A stretch of 64,000 nucleotides of DNA from Metallyticus violacea (GCA_030762175.1 CM060842.1:69763501-69827500); one strand, 5' to 3'. Counted from the stretch's first letter, positions 1-12,243 are shown. Notes: a model not told the origin generated them from the letters alone. Numbers and translations are program-made.

Positions 1-57
1 TCCGAAGCTAACTCAATAAGGGACAGTGAGCACGCCAATCGCGATGGTTACGTCCCG

Positions 58-69
58 CCAGAATATTCG
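58..69. repeat. Target-site duplication, left, of SINE-A copy 1
   Basis: CCAGAATATTCG is repeated exactly at 370-381 on the other side of the SINE. This is seen directly and is the expected footprint of target-primed reverse transcription. Confidence 0.9.
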
Positions 70-369
70 TCGGTCCTGGTGGTGTAGTCGTTACCATACT
101 TGCTTCCTACACCCAAGATCGCGGATTCGAACCCGGCCCGGACCGATGGATTTTTTCGGGCGTAAAAATACTAAGTATGGCTTCCTTCGGAAGGGAAGTA
201 AAGCCGTGGGTCCCGTGTCGTACATTTACGGCACGAAAAAGAACCTCAAGCCTGAAAGAGAGGCCTCTGAGCAAAATTTGTCGGCCGTTTCGCGCCCTGA
301 GTTGAATGGGACGCTGATGATCTGAGATGTTACAGAGCGTCCAGAAATAAATCAGTCAAAAAAAAAAGT
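70..369 (+). mobile_element. SINE-A copy 1 (tRNA-derived, full length)
   Basis: Near-complete copy of the most frequent short element in the window. The 5' head folds like a tRNA: the acceptor strand TCCTGG at 74 pairs with a CC.GGA-type 3' strand, and Pol III box A-like (GGTGTAGT) and box B-like (GATTCGAACCC) motifs are present. The body has the family landmarks GGCTTCCTTCGGAAGGGAAG, TACATTTACGGCAC, CCTCAAGCCTGAAAG and GAGCGTCC followed by an A-rich tail. A perfect 12-bp target-site duplication, CCAGAATATTCG, flanks it at 58-69 and 370-381, which fixes the ends and suggests fairly recent insertion. The open frame at 26-325 lies inside it and is not a gene. Like any SINE it would depend on LINE enzymes for mobility. 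Confidence 0.93.
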
Positions 370-381
370 CCAGAATATTCG

Positions 382-1485
382 ATAGGCTTGGCAGCCAATA
401 GCAAAATAAGTGATCGTCGGCAAGCTGTCCTGAGGTGACCAATAGAAAAGATGGGGAATAAAAGGCATTGGGAGACAGAGGAATTGCGTGAAAAAACTGC
501 GTAAAAAGTCACAGGACATTTAAACGTAATAGTAAATTCTTGCAACAAAGTATAAGTACAAAACATTGCTTTAAAACGTGTGTGTTATCTTACTGTTGGC
601 AGCATTTAGAAAGAAGATCTCTTGCTATGAAAAAGCATTAATATTTTTATTAGAAAACATACTGCACTTCTGTTTTTATCTTCTAGTTATTTTAATTTTG
701 TCACGCACATCCTTTCGCAGATAGCTAATATTTTCTAACAATTTGAACTCTTTTCTTTCTTTTTTTGATAAAAAGAATATTTAAAACCATTCTTAGGTCA
801 ATTTGAGCATTTTAGGGCAGTACAATAAATGAGTAAGCTAAAGAGGAATATGGTATATGAGCTTAACATTAAACATATTTTACATATTATTTATTCAATA
901 CTCATGAACAACGTACTCGTTCTGGCACCATGTCATACAACTGCTGCGGTAACAGTAGATTTGCTATCTTTATGGATCAATTTTACAATACACACTTTCC
1001 ATTTATAACGTGTGGGTTTTAGCTTTCTACCAAAAAGATGTCAAGCGTGAACGGGTTCAATGTTTGACGTCTGTCAGAGTCGTTTACGAGCAATGTGACG
1101 CCTGGGGCTGAATGCAGAAATAGCCACACTCTTGTGATTCAAGTAGGAGCAGCATGATGGCATGTTATATGCGACAGCCCTTCTCTGAAGCAGAGAATTA
1201 TTAATGACGAAATTGAGAATCAAATGATATAAACATCTTAGTAACGATGTATTAACATGATTATGGAGCACTGTTTGACAGTCCGTTGCTCGACAAAGTG
1301 AATATTGTAGAATTTCCAAGTTTTGTGCTTCCATAGCACCTTCTGACGGCAACAATCTGTTTCCTATAAAGGAAAAGACAGGCATGCTTCGGAGTTCAAC
1401 GGTTATAAAATCGGGAACAAGTGCAGTCTTTCCGAGAAGTTCCTATCTTCAGGAGGGGGAAATCATGGACACATATTCTGTCTTA
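382..1485. other. No recognisable gene
   Basis: AT-rich unique-looking DNA. The 103-residue minus-strand ORF at 1074-1385 shows no familiar motif, and I regard it as chance. Confidence 0.6.
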
Positions 1486-1555
1486 ATGTAAAGGTACGGA
1501 AGAATGGGAGGAAAAGTATCTACCACACTCCTTTACAGGATCGAACAGAGGGAGG
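1486..1555 (+). repeat. Dispersed repeat shared with 33612-33680
   Basis: The run AATGTAAAGGTACGGAAGAA and the following bases (GTATCTACC... then GATCGAACAGAG) recur with small changes at 33612-33680. The two copies are about 32 kb apart, so this is an interspersed family. The second copy lies in an ORF that looks faintly like a LINE C-terminus (see 33546-33905). Flanking sequence on both sides is not shared, so only a short relic is left here. Seen in sequence; the LINE origin is inference. Confidence 0.55.
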
Positions 1556-2140
1556 TAGCCATTCTGGGCTTTGCCGGCGGTAAGGAAGGAGAAGAAAGAT
1601 CTTGTAGACCTATATTGCGCACAAGTATGGATCGTCAAAAACTGCGCATACATGAAATGTTTGTATCTGTAGCACATGTGAACATGCGCACACTTAAAAC
1701 TTTTATATTTAAGTTCGCTGGAATAAAAAATTACATTTTCCCTTCACACTTTCAGATTTCTAGGCTTAGGACTAGTAAAATAATAATACCAGAACATACC
1801 TCTAATATGTTTTGATATTACTCGGACAGTTTCAAAAGCTTCTTTATTATTTTAAAATAAAAAATTTAAAATTAAAATTAATTTTGGGTCACTGAACAGT
1901 ATATTACCGTTTACTGTACTGGTAAGCAGCCCGTTTAAGAAAATTAAAGCGGGTTATTTGTTCCAGTGGATATTGTTGGATAATTTCAGTTAGATACTTA
2001 TATCTATTAAGTTATCTATGATTTTGTTTTTATTTTCTTTCTTGCTGGTTTTTTACGTTGACTGTTAAGTATACCTCTGCTTGCATACTTTTAAAACGTC
2101 AATAAAAACAAAAATAATTGGATATGAATTATTAAATAGC
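1556..2140. other. No recognisable gene
   Basis: AT-rich sequence. The ORF at 1504-1815 runs through the dispersed repeat into unrelated AT-rich DNA and shows no domain. Confidence 0.55.
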
Positions 2141-2475
2141 TTACCTAACGTACTGTGAAAAAGCTTCGCAGGGGTTCGTTGTCGGATCTGATGATAAACT
2201 TTGATTTGCCGACATTACCGGTGGAAAACTCCCTTCGAAGACGATATAATTCTGCATTAAATAATCCGCGAATGGAGTAGCCGATTCTAGTAGCTTTGTC
2301 TTCAAGTCCTCTGTAAATGCGTCTTGTACATCAATGGGAGGCAATAAACACAATCCGAAACACCAATGCAGCCATTTTCTGCAATCAGAAACTTTGTCAT
2401 TGTAATACGAAGTTAACCTAACATCCTGATGTGCCCCCATCATCTTAGGTTAAATGGAACCTGAACACCACGATG
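2141..2475 (-). pseudogene. Decayed MULE-like transposase fragment
   Basis: The 100-residue minus-strand ORF has the layout of the C-terminal part of insect MULE-type (Mutator-like, often FLYWCH-associated) transposases: SYYNDKVSDCRKWLHWCFGL, then a LPP..V.DAF stretch, FADYLMQNYI, FPPVM and TTNPCEAFSQY, the last matching the family TTN..E.FH.H.N signature. Upstream on the same strand, other frames still give VFRFHLT and WGHIRMLG, the expected preceding CRFHL..SWW..I..LGL segment, so at least one frameshift separates them from the ORF. The ORF stops inside a GTAAG string, which could be a splice donor or just decay. The N-terminal DDE part is not visible. No terminal repeats were found. Confidence 0.68.
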
Positions 2476-3923
2476 GTCGACATGGTTGTGTTTATCCACA
2501 TTGGTTTCACTGACATAATTATGTCATGTAAAGCAATTTAGTTTGTCTTTTTATTTTTTTTCAGGCAGCAAACAAAAGATTAATGGTATGTAGTTACAAT
2601 TCTCAATTCAGTGAATTGTGAACAGTTGTAAGAAATATTTGGCACAAAATTGAAATGTTCCATCCATAAAAATATTTGCTCTTTTCACCGAATATTTTAG
2701 ATTTATATCACAGCACAAATATTATTACATTATTTGTGCAATCATTCACTTCTGTCACAATAGAAATTTTGTTGATCTCGGCATACATTTAACATCGGAT
2801 TTTTGGTAATGAAGAAAAGACACTTCTCCTGGTTATACCCTTTGCTATCAATGCACAAGGGTATAATTTTTTTACAGTTCGTTAAAAATTTCAACAGCAA
2901 TGTTAGAATATCCTTTCTTACTAACTTTGAAGATTTTGCAGAGATATCATCCGTGGTCTTGCGTTTAACTCTATTCAATAAAACTTGTCTAGGCAAAAGT
3001 TGAATAATTTCATGAATATGCTCCCCTACAGATTTGCAGCGGTTTTAAATAATGAAGCGGGGGTTAATTAAATTATATGTAGAATATGTGGAGGGAAAGA
3101 CTTTGTAAGGATTTTATTGTTTTGGATTCTCAGGGGCAATGTTATTTCTTCCTCTCCGGCGATTGGTTTCCGCTGATTTATAGTTTGCCACGGCTGTCGA
3201 GACTACTGCTGGATACGTTTATGGTTCTGGTACCATAGGGAAAGGAGTATATGCAAATTGATAACATGTTTTTGTTATGGGAGGCAAAACACTTAATACT
3301 CTTCCAAACCTAACCGCAGCTTTCCACTAACTGAATTGAACTGAGAATGCCCTTCCACTGATAATGCCTCGCTGAATACTCTTGCAAAACTGACTGCGGG
3401 CCCCAAAATTACAAGACTAAATAAACCTAGCCTACGTGACTTTTTACATATAGATAACAATTCAAGAGGAGCTTCTTACCTTGAAGAGATTATCGGCCTG
3501 TCCTTTCCTCCCTGTTTGTTTATTGCTTTATTATGCCCACCTTGCTTCACAATTTCCTAACAGTATACAAATAAGCATCTTATTCAATAATTCTCCTTTA
3601 GAAATTTCTCCAGAAAACATCGGTTTGCTTGGGTAATCTTTACAAATATTGTTACAATAGGCAACAGAAATTCCCAGGTCAGATTTTATGACTGCGGTAG
3701 CTTTCTACACCTTGAAAGAAAATAACACTTTACAAACAATAATTCAACACTTGTACAGGAAATAACATGACATTATACTCATGTCTATGATAAGGAAGTT
3801 ACATAAAATTACTTGCCATAATTACTCTAATTAAATATGAGGGTGGCAGCTTATAAATACTTTCTCAGATAACTAAAAACTCATCATGCTCGGTAAATAT
3901 GTGTGCACTACAGTTCTTCACCG
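2476..3923. other. No recognisable gene
   Basis: AT-rich DNA. The opposing ORFs at 2742-2996 and 2803-3003 are mirror frames over the same bases and carry no motif. Confidence 0.6.
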
Positions 3924-3935
3924 TACACCATCACT

Positions 3936-4236
3936 TCAGTCTTGGAGGGGTAGTGGTAACCATACTTGACTGGTAGACCCAAGATCGCTGGCTCAATCCC
4001 AGCCAGGATCGATGGATTTTTTTCGGGAATAAAAAACTTAGTATGGCTTCCTTCGGAAGGGAAGTAAAGCCATGGGTCCCGAGTCGTACATTTACGGCAC
4101 GATAAAGAACCTCAAGCCTGAAAGAAGAGGCCTCTGAGCAAAATTTACCGCCCTTTTCACGCCCTGAACTGAGTGAGACGCTGATGACCTAAAATGTTGA
4201 AGATCGTCCGTAAATAAAGCAAATTAACAAACAAAT
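3936..4236 (+). mobile_element. SINE-A copy 2 (full length)
   Basis: Full-length member of the family described at 70-369. The degenerate tRNA head starts near 3940 (GGGTAGTGGTAACCATACTT, box B GGCTCAATCCC), and the whole body and A-rich tail follow. Flanks carry a 12-bp duplication with one mismatch: TACACCATCACT at 3924-3935 and TACACCGTCACT at 4237-4248. Confidence 0.92.
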
Positions 4237-4248
4237 TACACCGTCACT

Positions 4249-4783
4249 GTTTTGCTTTAGCAGTTAATCTTGTTTATGGAAATTTAAGAGTCGCGAACTA
4301 GTGACTTATATCCCTTACTTAGCATCAAGAACACCATACACCACTGCTGGTAAAGAACGAAAAGGCTGCTCCTGCTTATCAGTGTTGTCAACTAAAAAAC
4401 CATTATAAGAACAAAAATATAAAATAGTGGCAGTGTGCGCAATATGACTACGGGAACGCGAGGCTCAATATAACCGTGTGCGCTGTGTGACCATTGGAAA
4501 GGATCGTTGTGCGCAATGTGCCCCGCCGGAAAGATCAGGTATGCTGATGAAAGTGATACAACAGAGATCCGAAAAAGCTGAAATCCGGGTAGGAGGTTGG
4601 GGAAACATTGACTGAACGACTTTGTGTTATTAATAATGGAGTTTATTTATATTTTATATACATGTTTTTTAATATTTTAATTTTTTCTTGTGGCATTATT
4701 TCATTCTATTATTTACTTGTATTTATTTATTTTTATTTTTATTATTTTTGTTGTTGAATATATGTTTTACAGCTTATGGTTAA
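4249..4783. other. No recognisable gene; internal short repeats
   Basis: Holds a slightly GC-richer patch (about 4430-4610) in which GTGTGCGCAATATGAC and GTGCGCAATGTGCC recur in tandem-like fashion, then strongly AT-rich DNA. It may be the 5' continuation of the retroelement-like repeat at 4784-4870, but no coding motif is seen. Confidence 0.45.
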
Positions 4784-4870
4784 TATCTTATGCTAAATTA
4801 AACAGACCTAGCATAAAAGCATATACGGCTCGTTGAAACCGTGCGTCTGTTGAAGTTGTTTTGTATTATA
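4784..4870 (+). repeat. Dispersed repeat shared with 33820-33905 (retroelement 3' end-like)
   Basis: AAACAGACCTAG, then an AAAAGCA-like string, CGTTGAAACC, GTGCG and TTGAAGTT followed by TTTTGTA appear in the same order at 33820-33905. Colinear blocks with small indels between two distant loci indicate an interspersed family. At 33.8 kb the block follows a LINE-like ORF remnant, so a retrotransposon 3' UTR is my inference. Confidence 0.5.
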
Positions 4871-6738
4871 TCGGTGCCACTATAATATATACACTACTGT
4901 TACTATAACTTTTGAACTGAATTATCAGAAGGCATGTGCACTATCGATTATGTATATTCTTTGTAATTATTAAAAAAATCAATTAGGTTTAGACGCAAGT
5001 CTATCACCCCTCAAATTACTGTTGCAATCAATTTGACAAGTTTGTTCAATTTAATTCCTTTAAGCCATTAGGTTCACATATTGGTTTGGAGCAAGATGCT
5101 TGTCCGAAGCTCTTTCAGATATATGTTTAATTAAACCAAAGAAAAATCTGTCCCCATGTAATAAGTTGCAAATGTTATGGATGTTAAAATTTATATATTT
5201 CCAATGACCATTGGTCCCAAATCCACAATATCGTTGAATCGTGCATCATTAACAGTTTGTATGATTATACCTTTCCATCTCTTCGTATTCTCCCCCCCGC
5301 AAGCATTATGTAGAACACTTTTAGTAGGAAAAATAAAAACTCAAAATGTAGATATGAGTAATAATTTCATTAAGTAGATATCTTACATGATAAAGGGAGT
5401 TTTGTACAGAACGAAACGTATTATTTATAAAACAAACAGTGGCACCTAGAATGCTGAAAGCAGGATTAAGGAAAGTTAATATGGCAAATATATTTGAGTA
5501 TTTGAGTGTTTCAAATCGCATTCAGTAACTTTCCACATGTGAAAGAGAAACTGGTAAGGTCGAAGACAGGCCTAAAAATGAAAGTAAAATGAATAGATGG
5601 CGAATACTTAAAACTGGAATAATAATTCATAGCTACCTTTGTTGATATCAGCCGCTGTGTTGAAATATTACAGCTACTTGTGAATAACATGTACCCTAAA
5701 TGTCATTTGAACCGACTGTCCAATCATTGCTTTGCACTAGCAACTGTATTAACACAGATTCACGAGAAATGCCAAGAGGAATAACGAACCGATGAATCAA
5801 GATTTGGATTAAAGTCTTGACATGGATTCAAAGAGAGGCCCAAAAACTTAAGAAGAGATTTCCCAACGTCAGTCATGGTTTGAAGGTGCACATCCGTATG
5901 ATTGTGATGATGGGACCATGACTGTTCATGTATACACAGAGGCTGATGAGGACAGTGCCTTAGGTGAAAACTTCTGATTTCTGAACAAATGCTAAAAACA
6001 CCTTTATGAGAGAGGCTTGATAAGCTTGCAATATCCCGCTCTCCTATCACCTGACTTAAAATCCAATCAAGTGTGCAAAGCATTCACTCTAGCGAGCACT
6101 GAATAATCATTTCCAAATCCGGAGACCCTAAGAGGCTTAACCGATGCTTTTTCTCGTTGTGGAGAGGAGCATCACGAAACAGAACTGTCTTGTTAACAAT
6201 ATACCGAGATGAGTAGAAGTAGTGATCAATGCCAAAGGCCGTTAGGATATTGTTTTTATAACTGTGACGGGTTAATTCTTTCAAGTACAATTTTCATGTC
6301 TTCAAATGAACTCTATAATATGTTTCAATATTATTAACATTGCAGATGAAAATGTAAAAAACATTATATGAATATCTCTAACATTGCGCAGTTTATATAG
6401 TTAAAAAAATTAATGACCAAACCTTGCGAACTCGTACAAAATGAACATGGTATCGCAGTATTAAATAAAGAAATTGAGGTTAGGTCTTATTCATGCAACA
6501 TAATCGTAAGAAAATGTGTTATCTTCTGAAAATAAGTAATTCTAGGAAACGTAAATTTAATTGGTTGAAAAGCAGCTTATATTATTTTCGTCGCAAATAT
6601 GTAGATGAACTGTATTTTAAAACATATGTAAATAGTAGAAAATATATTAATATTTATTTGAAGATGTCTGTTATTTATTTTCCCTAAAAATATTAACCAT
6701 GTACATAAAAGTGTTTGCAACAGGCAGAGATAGATTTC
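4871..6738. other. No recognisable gene
   Basis: AT-rich sequence with scattered short ORFs (for example 5760-6083 and 6084-6290, minus), none with a recognisable motif. I see no repeats beyond low complexity. Confidence 0.6.
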
Positions 6739-6859
6739 CCGCAGAAAAAAGAACCTCAAGCCTGAAAGAAGAGGCCTCTGTGCAAAATTTGTCGGCCATT
6801 TTATTGAATGGAACGCTGGTGACCTGAGATGTTAAAGATTTTCTGAAAATAAACAAAAT
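6739..6859 (+). mobile_element. SINE-A copy 3 (5'-truncated)
   Basis: Only the 3' third of SINE-A remains: GAACCTCAAGCCTGAAAGAA, GAGGCCTCTG, AATTTGTCGGCC, ACCTGAGATGTTAAAGA and an AATAAAC tail. The start coincides with the GGCACGAAAAAG position of full copies. A possible flanking duplication is only about 7 bp (TTTGCAA) and is not convincing. Confidence 0.85.
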
Positions 6860-7871
6860 CCGTTGTTTTGCAAGGAAATAATTATTGTAACCTCATTCAG
6901 TAGTGTTTATATCCACTGAACTTTTATTCAAGCACGAAACTGTAAGTGACCTTATCCATATAGAAAATATAGCCTTACAGTGTAAGCATTTGGTTAAAAA
7001 GAAGCGTTTGTTTATGAAGTATTGTGTTTTAAAATGGCAAAAAGTGATCTGCCACGTGCTTTCTGCATTAGAAATTCAAAATGCAATTGGCATCATAATT
7101 CGATTCAAAGTGTAACGTGTTCCATTGCCAATGACAACAATTTTTATTTCGAGCATTAATATTGAGTAACTCTGACTCCTTTACACCCAAAGAAGAAAAA
7201 TATCTGTCATTTGTATAGGCCTCTCTTTCTGGGTAAGACCGATCTCAGCAATCGATGGCTGCGCTTCGTCAGGGTCGTCCATTCAAACGGGTGAAGTAGA
7301 TGCTGTGTGTAGTACATTTCTTAATTGTGATGTAGCTAAGACCATTAGACCTTCTTTGCTGCTCTACCAAAGTAACAATAATATTATACTAATTTCAGTG
7401 ATAAAATATAAGTAGTAATAAGAACAATGCTCATATAAATTTATGTAAAACATTAATAGACAGCAAATAATAAAAATAATAATAAAATATTAATTAATAA
7501 CAATAATAACGGCATAAGCTGTAATAATGACAACTCGTACATATATAATCTTACATAAATCGGAGAAGAGTGTAAATAAATGTACCAGTAATGAATACAT
7601 ATAAAATAAAAAATACTGACGTTATTATGAAGGTGATAGAAAATTAATACTAACATTAATAATTATAAAACAAAGAGAGAATGATAAACGCTACAGCAAA
7701 ATATAAAAAATTAATACCCGTATTGCAAAATAAGGAATCTAAGTCTAAAGTAATTTATTATTTCTAATTACATTCAACAATTTCTTAAGGAGCTCTATAA
7801 GTTTGGCAGTCCGACGTCCTATGACAATGCATTCCAGAGACGATCTGGTTACGGTGAAAAATAAAGTGATA
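6860..7871. other. No recognisable gene
   Basis: Very AT-rich, with ATAATAA-like low-complexity patches around 7380-7500. The minus ORF at 7453-7656 is low-complexity and hydrophobic by composition. Confidence 0.6.
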
Positions 7872-7879
7872 TTCATTGC

Positions 7880-8152
7880 AATGAATGAATGAATGAATAG
7901 TGTTTAATGCCCTTTTTTGCTACAAAGGTACCACAGGCGATGGACACTGATGATATATTGGGAAAGGATTCATTTTTAAGGAAGGAAACGTTCCAGGCCC
8001 AAGTTTAGGGTACCTCCCAGGCATTTGCCTTTTATGAGGACTGATGAAAACCTGGAAAAAACCTCAGCCAGGGATGATGGTCCTGGCGGTATTCGAACCC
8101 AGACCTCCCACTCACGAGTCCGTGATTTAACGACCTCGGCCATCCGTAGCGG
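7880..8152 (-). mobile_element. SINE-B copy 1
   Basis: Member of the second SINE family, read from the minus strand. The tRNA-like head is at the 8152 end (GGCCGAGGTCGTTAA box A region, GGGTTCGAATACC box B region). The body matches other copies (CCAGGTTTTC, CTAAACTTGGGCC, ATCATCAGTGTCCATC), and the 3' end reads GGGCATTAAACACTATTC followed by (ATTC)n at 7880-7899. The flanking duplication TTCATTGC occurs at 7872-7879 and 8153-8160. Confidence 0.9.
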
Positions 8153-8160
8153 TTCATTGC

Positions 8161-9410
8161 TATGAGATGATAGTACGTAGTGTAAAGTTTTTTAAGGGAA
8201 GACAGATTTTTAAAATATGTGTTTAAGTCATACTTTAAACAATTAGTAATGACCAATATTTTCCGTTATTTGCACCTTTATAAAACCAATTAACAGCTCA
8301 GTGTTGCAGAAAAGAGTTGACTTACTTAATAAAGGATAACTCGTAAAATATTTAACAAATTATAAATACAGTATCAGTAATGAAAAGCTAAAGTACCTAA
8401 AAAGATTTGTTTTTAAAAAAATAAAAAATCAAACTGAGTGATATGCTGGATTGAAATAACCGTCACAAAAATTATAGGGGTGGTGAGTTGTTCCATCCCC
8501 GTACCTTACGACCTGTGATTTCATTTTCGAGACGCTTTAAGACATGTTTCTCTGCTAATATTAGATGAACTGCTAAATATTATACAAAAGAAATAGCCAT
8601 ACGCGTTGCAAAGAGTGAATCCAATTTGTTTAGACACTACAACACATGTTATGTAGAAAATAACTTCATATTGCCCTTAAAAAGCAACAAGTTTAGGCAC
8701 TTTACCGTTTTTATATTGCAAGAATAGTTTACAAATTTAGCCATCCTTCTTCAACATCAATGTTTATCTCGCTTGTTCTAAAAGTTTAAGAATGTGCGTG
8801 TATGTATTCTTTTCACCAATCGTTGATAATACCAAAGCGCGCGCTCAGCCGCCGTCAAACGAGAACACACTGCTGTGTAAAAAGAGGACCAAACAAATGG
8901 ATGTCACTTTAAATAATGATATTGCTGTAAGCTCTTGAGAAATCAAAACTAAGAATCTAAGAGGCATGAAAAAATTTCAAATGATTTGAAGGTCTATCAA
9001 ACAAAACAAAATGAACTTGCGAACTTTCTGATACGCATGGAAGGGAAATGCCCCAGAAAGAATTCAGCAATACAAGTGAGAAACCGTAGATGAAAATACT
9101 ACAAAGGTTTAAAATTGTAAAGTTATATTAATATATTTTCCAAAATGTTTCTTTAGTTCTGAATTTCCTAGGAATCTATCAGTTAGTCTCTCGCCTTTCT
9201 TATTCTTCTTCCTCTTCTTGTCCATTCTCCTTTTCTTCTTCTCCCCCTTACATTCGAGATAAATTATTGAAAATCAAATGGAATTTTAACACTAACTGTT
9301 CAACTTTCTTATTATATTAAAACATAATATTTTCATCCACTATTACTTTGGCTTTTGTGTATTATATAGAATTATGTGATAGTGTACTCTATAATTTTGT
9401 TGCTTCTTCG
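8161..9410. other. No recognisable gene
   Basis: AT-rich DNA. A pyrimidine-rich stretch (TCTTCTTCCTC-like) lies at about 9190-9250. Nothing coding is recognised. Confidence 0.6.
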
Positions 9411-9490
9411 CCTAATAGATTGGAAGAGAAGGCCCCATGGCCTTAACTCTTGCCAGGGTAAATAAATAACTTAATAAATAAATAATTTCC
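9411..9490 (+). mobile_element. Probable LINE/SINE 3' terminus with AATA-type tail
   Basis: The segment has a stem-forming core, AAGGCCCCATGGCCTT, then AACTCTTGCCAGGGT, then an AAATAAATAA-type tail. A short hairpin followed by a simple-repeat tail is typical of the 3' end of non-LTR elements recognised by their reverse transcriptase. No upstream coding part is seen, so this would be a severely 5'-truncated copy. The family is not identified. Confidence 0.45.
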
Positions 9491-12191
9491 TCTATTGTTT
9501 CGTAATGGTATTTGATTGTTGCATTACAAATAATTTATTCTTGCACCACTTAATGTTTCATCTATTACTGCATCAGATAGTTTCTTTTTATGGCTTTTCT
9601 CTTATCCTTTATCATATATTTGCTCCCTTCCACTTTCTCTCCTGCACTTTTTCGACCACTAAGATCAACAAGTCAGTTCTTGAGAGCATATTGCTGCAAA
9701 ATGTGTGAAACTTACTAAATTTTTATTTATTTATTTTTTTTTTTATTCTGCTATACTTACATCCTCATATCTTGTTTCTACATCAGGACATAGTATTCCA
9801 GATGTATTTTATTATTCCTCTTACATTTTTCAATACAATTTAAATTCTACAGATTTTAAAATCCACAATACTAATGCTATAACTAAACAACTCTAAAACT
9901 TCAATAAACAAAACCGGTACCGGAATCCAGCACTACGGCTATTTTACTATGACTTATAATAACATCTACCATTGCTACTGGGTACCAGTTGCAATATTTA
10001 CATTTAAAATTAATTAATTTACAATTTTGATCCAATTTAATATTTGCAATCTTCATTTCTGCTAACGCTCGGTATCCGGGCTGCTCCCCACTGGAATTCC
10101 TGGCATCAGGACTTGAATATCAGTGGAGTTGCTGCCGGTCTCAAGCAACAGCTATACTGGACCATGGTGTGTTGACAGTGTAGTTTCCTTCCTGTCTCTC
10201 CTTCTTTTGATCTCTGTCTACTTTTTCTTCTCTCAACTGCTTCCTTTCCGCCCAAAAACTGACATTATTCCCTTCTTCTGTCAATTCTGTTCCCTTCTTC
10301 TGATTCAAATTGGGTGTTATCTTCTTTATCTTATTTTTCTTCAACTAATTCTACTTGTAAATATCTTTCTTGCCTTTCCCTGATTCTCTGGGATCTTCTA
10401 GGGGAATATGCGATTTCTGACCTTTGAATTTTTCTCTCATTTGATTTTTGCTGTTTATATACTCTTCTGCCATTTTGCATGATATTTTATTTGTTAGTTC
10501 ATTCAATACTCTATAATCATCTTCGTCTCTCACTTATTAAATGTGTTAGAGATCAATAAAGAAATTAACAGCTAAAAAGTAGAGAGAATTTTCCAAAAGT
10601 GTGAGATGTTACCAAATAAAAGATTCGCCGATAAATGAACTGGGGTTGCTAGAGAGAAATTCGAGTTGGCAATGCTCACTTATAAAAATGGATTACGATC
10701 TCTCGATATCAATCTAGACATTCCATTTGTAAAAAGAGAGGTGCGCTTTTTGCAAAGAATGCGTCGTAAACGATATGGAGTCTAACAAAAGAGCATATTG
10801 TTAAGGGAAAAGACTCGGAAGGTGCTGCGGGGGAGGATTTGCTCATTCAGGTGGGAATCACACGGAACCATTGTGCATCACCCCCGGAATTGGACAAGTC
10901 TGTGACGGCTCTCGCGAGAAGTTCGAGACATATCGATTGTCGCTTCTGCGTGCCAGTATTCGGGTCGCAATATCATCACGTGACCTATGCTGTCAGTTTA
11001 ATAAGGACATCTCCTCTCCCGTCTCTCACTCCATCCTTCGATCCTTGACAATAATTTCACGTTTCCGATAATATTTTCTAGATGGTACTTGAGAGGTATC
11101 TGTGTGGCAAGAACAACATTCACAGATAATTACTTTTCTTTTGTTATCTTAACGGAGTGCACGATAACACGTCAGAATGTAATTAAAGGAATGGATCGGA
11201 GACTCTTTTCAGTTGTGGTAACGATTGACAGTTTCATGAACTTTAAAAAGGTGTTCATTATGATTCAGTTTACATACATTTTTGTTTCGTATCAGGTGAA
11301 TATTGTGTTTTAACTGCTTAATTATCTTTTGCAGTGATAGCATCTTATTAACATTATCTAATTCACTCAAACTTTGTTTGGTATATCTTAGGAGTCATAG
11401 ACTGAAGTTTTAACATTCCTTCAGATTCCTATAGGTCAGTAACAGATTAATGTATAATTATTGTTAATTTCTTGTAAATATAAAAATAAAAAATTATCCA
11501 TAGTGGTTTAAATTTACCAAAATTATTAATTTTTCCACTTATATTTTAGTTCCCATTTATTTCAATAAAGGAATAGTAAAATTTATTTTATTCGATTTAC
11601 TACATATTTCAATTTTCGCAATTATTCCAAATAATTTAAGATTTTCACTTGCTTTATAACCACCGTATTTTAATGGTCCGCATATCTATCTTCTGGTTCA
11701 GAGTTCTAGCCTGCAGCTAAGTCCATCCACACAACTAGAGAACTATTTGATCCAAAAGTGAGAAGAATCCGGTCTGGTGAGCCGAAGTTAAGGTCGCCTG
11801 AGGCGCCGTACGCTGATCATGTGACCCGTCAGAAGCACAAAGAGGGAACCTACTCGCCAGGCCTGTCTCTTCGCTGCTGTTGTGGTTAGAATAATAATTT
11901 TGTGTATGGAAAATTCTATGTTTTATATTTATATACAAAATATATAAATATATTTATTATAATTATATAGTTGAAATATTATAAATTGAATCATTTTAAA
12001 AAGTTAAGTATTATATGTTAGGAATGCCACCTAAAATTTCAAATTGAACGAGTGGGTATGAGAGTGCGTAACCTAAAACTTAAGTCAACGTTCATTTTAT
12101 TGAGATTTTCCCTAAATATCTAAATCAACTTTTTCCCCCTTAAATTAAGTTATTGGGATGGCAAGTATTGAAATGAAAACTCTGTATGTGC

Positions 12192-12194
<3 letters not shown>
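9491..12194. other. No confident gene; purine-biased minus strand at 10141-10533
   Basis: Two minus-strand ORFs, 10351-10533 and 10141-10344, lie in the same frame separated only by stop codon(s), giving about 130 charged, Lys/Glu-rich codons. I recognise no domain; this could be a decayed retroelement ORF or only strand purine bias. The rest, including 10600-12190, shows no known motif. Confidence 0.4.

Positions 12195-12240
<46 letters not shown>
12195..12240. repeat. (TA)n microsatellite, left side of fold-back locus
   Basis: Uninterrupted TA repeat of about 23 units directly abutting the tandem/inverted repeat locus at 12241-12794. A second TA tract closes the locus on the other side. 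Confidence 0.97.

Positions 12241-12243
<3 letters not shown>

Noticed and set aside
26..325. 99-codon + ORF at the window start
   Set aside because: It lies within SINE-A copy 1. The same body recurs in eight other copies with broken frames.
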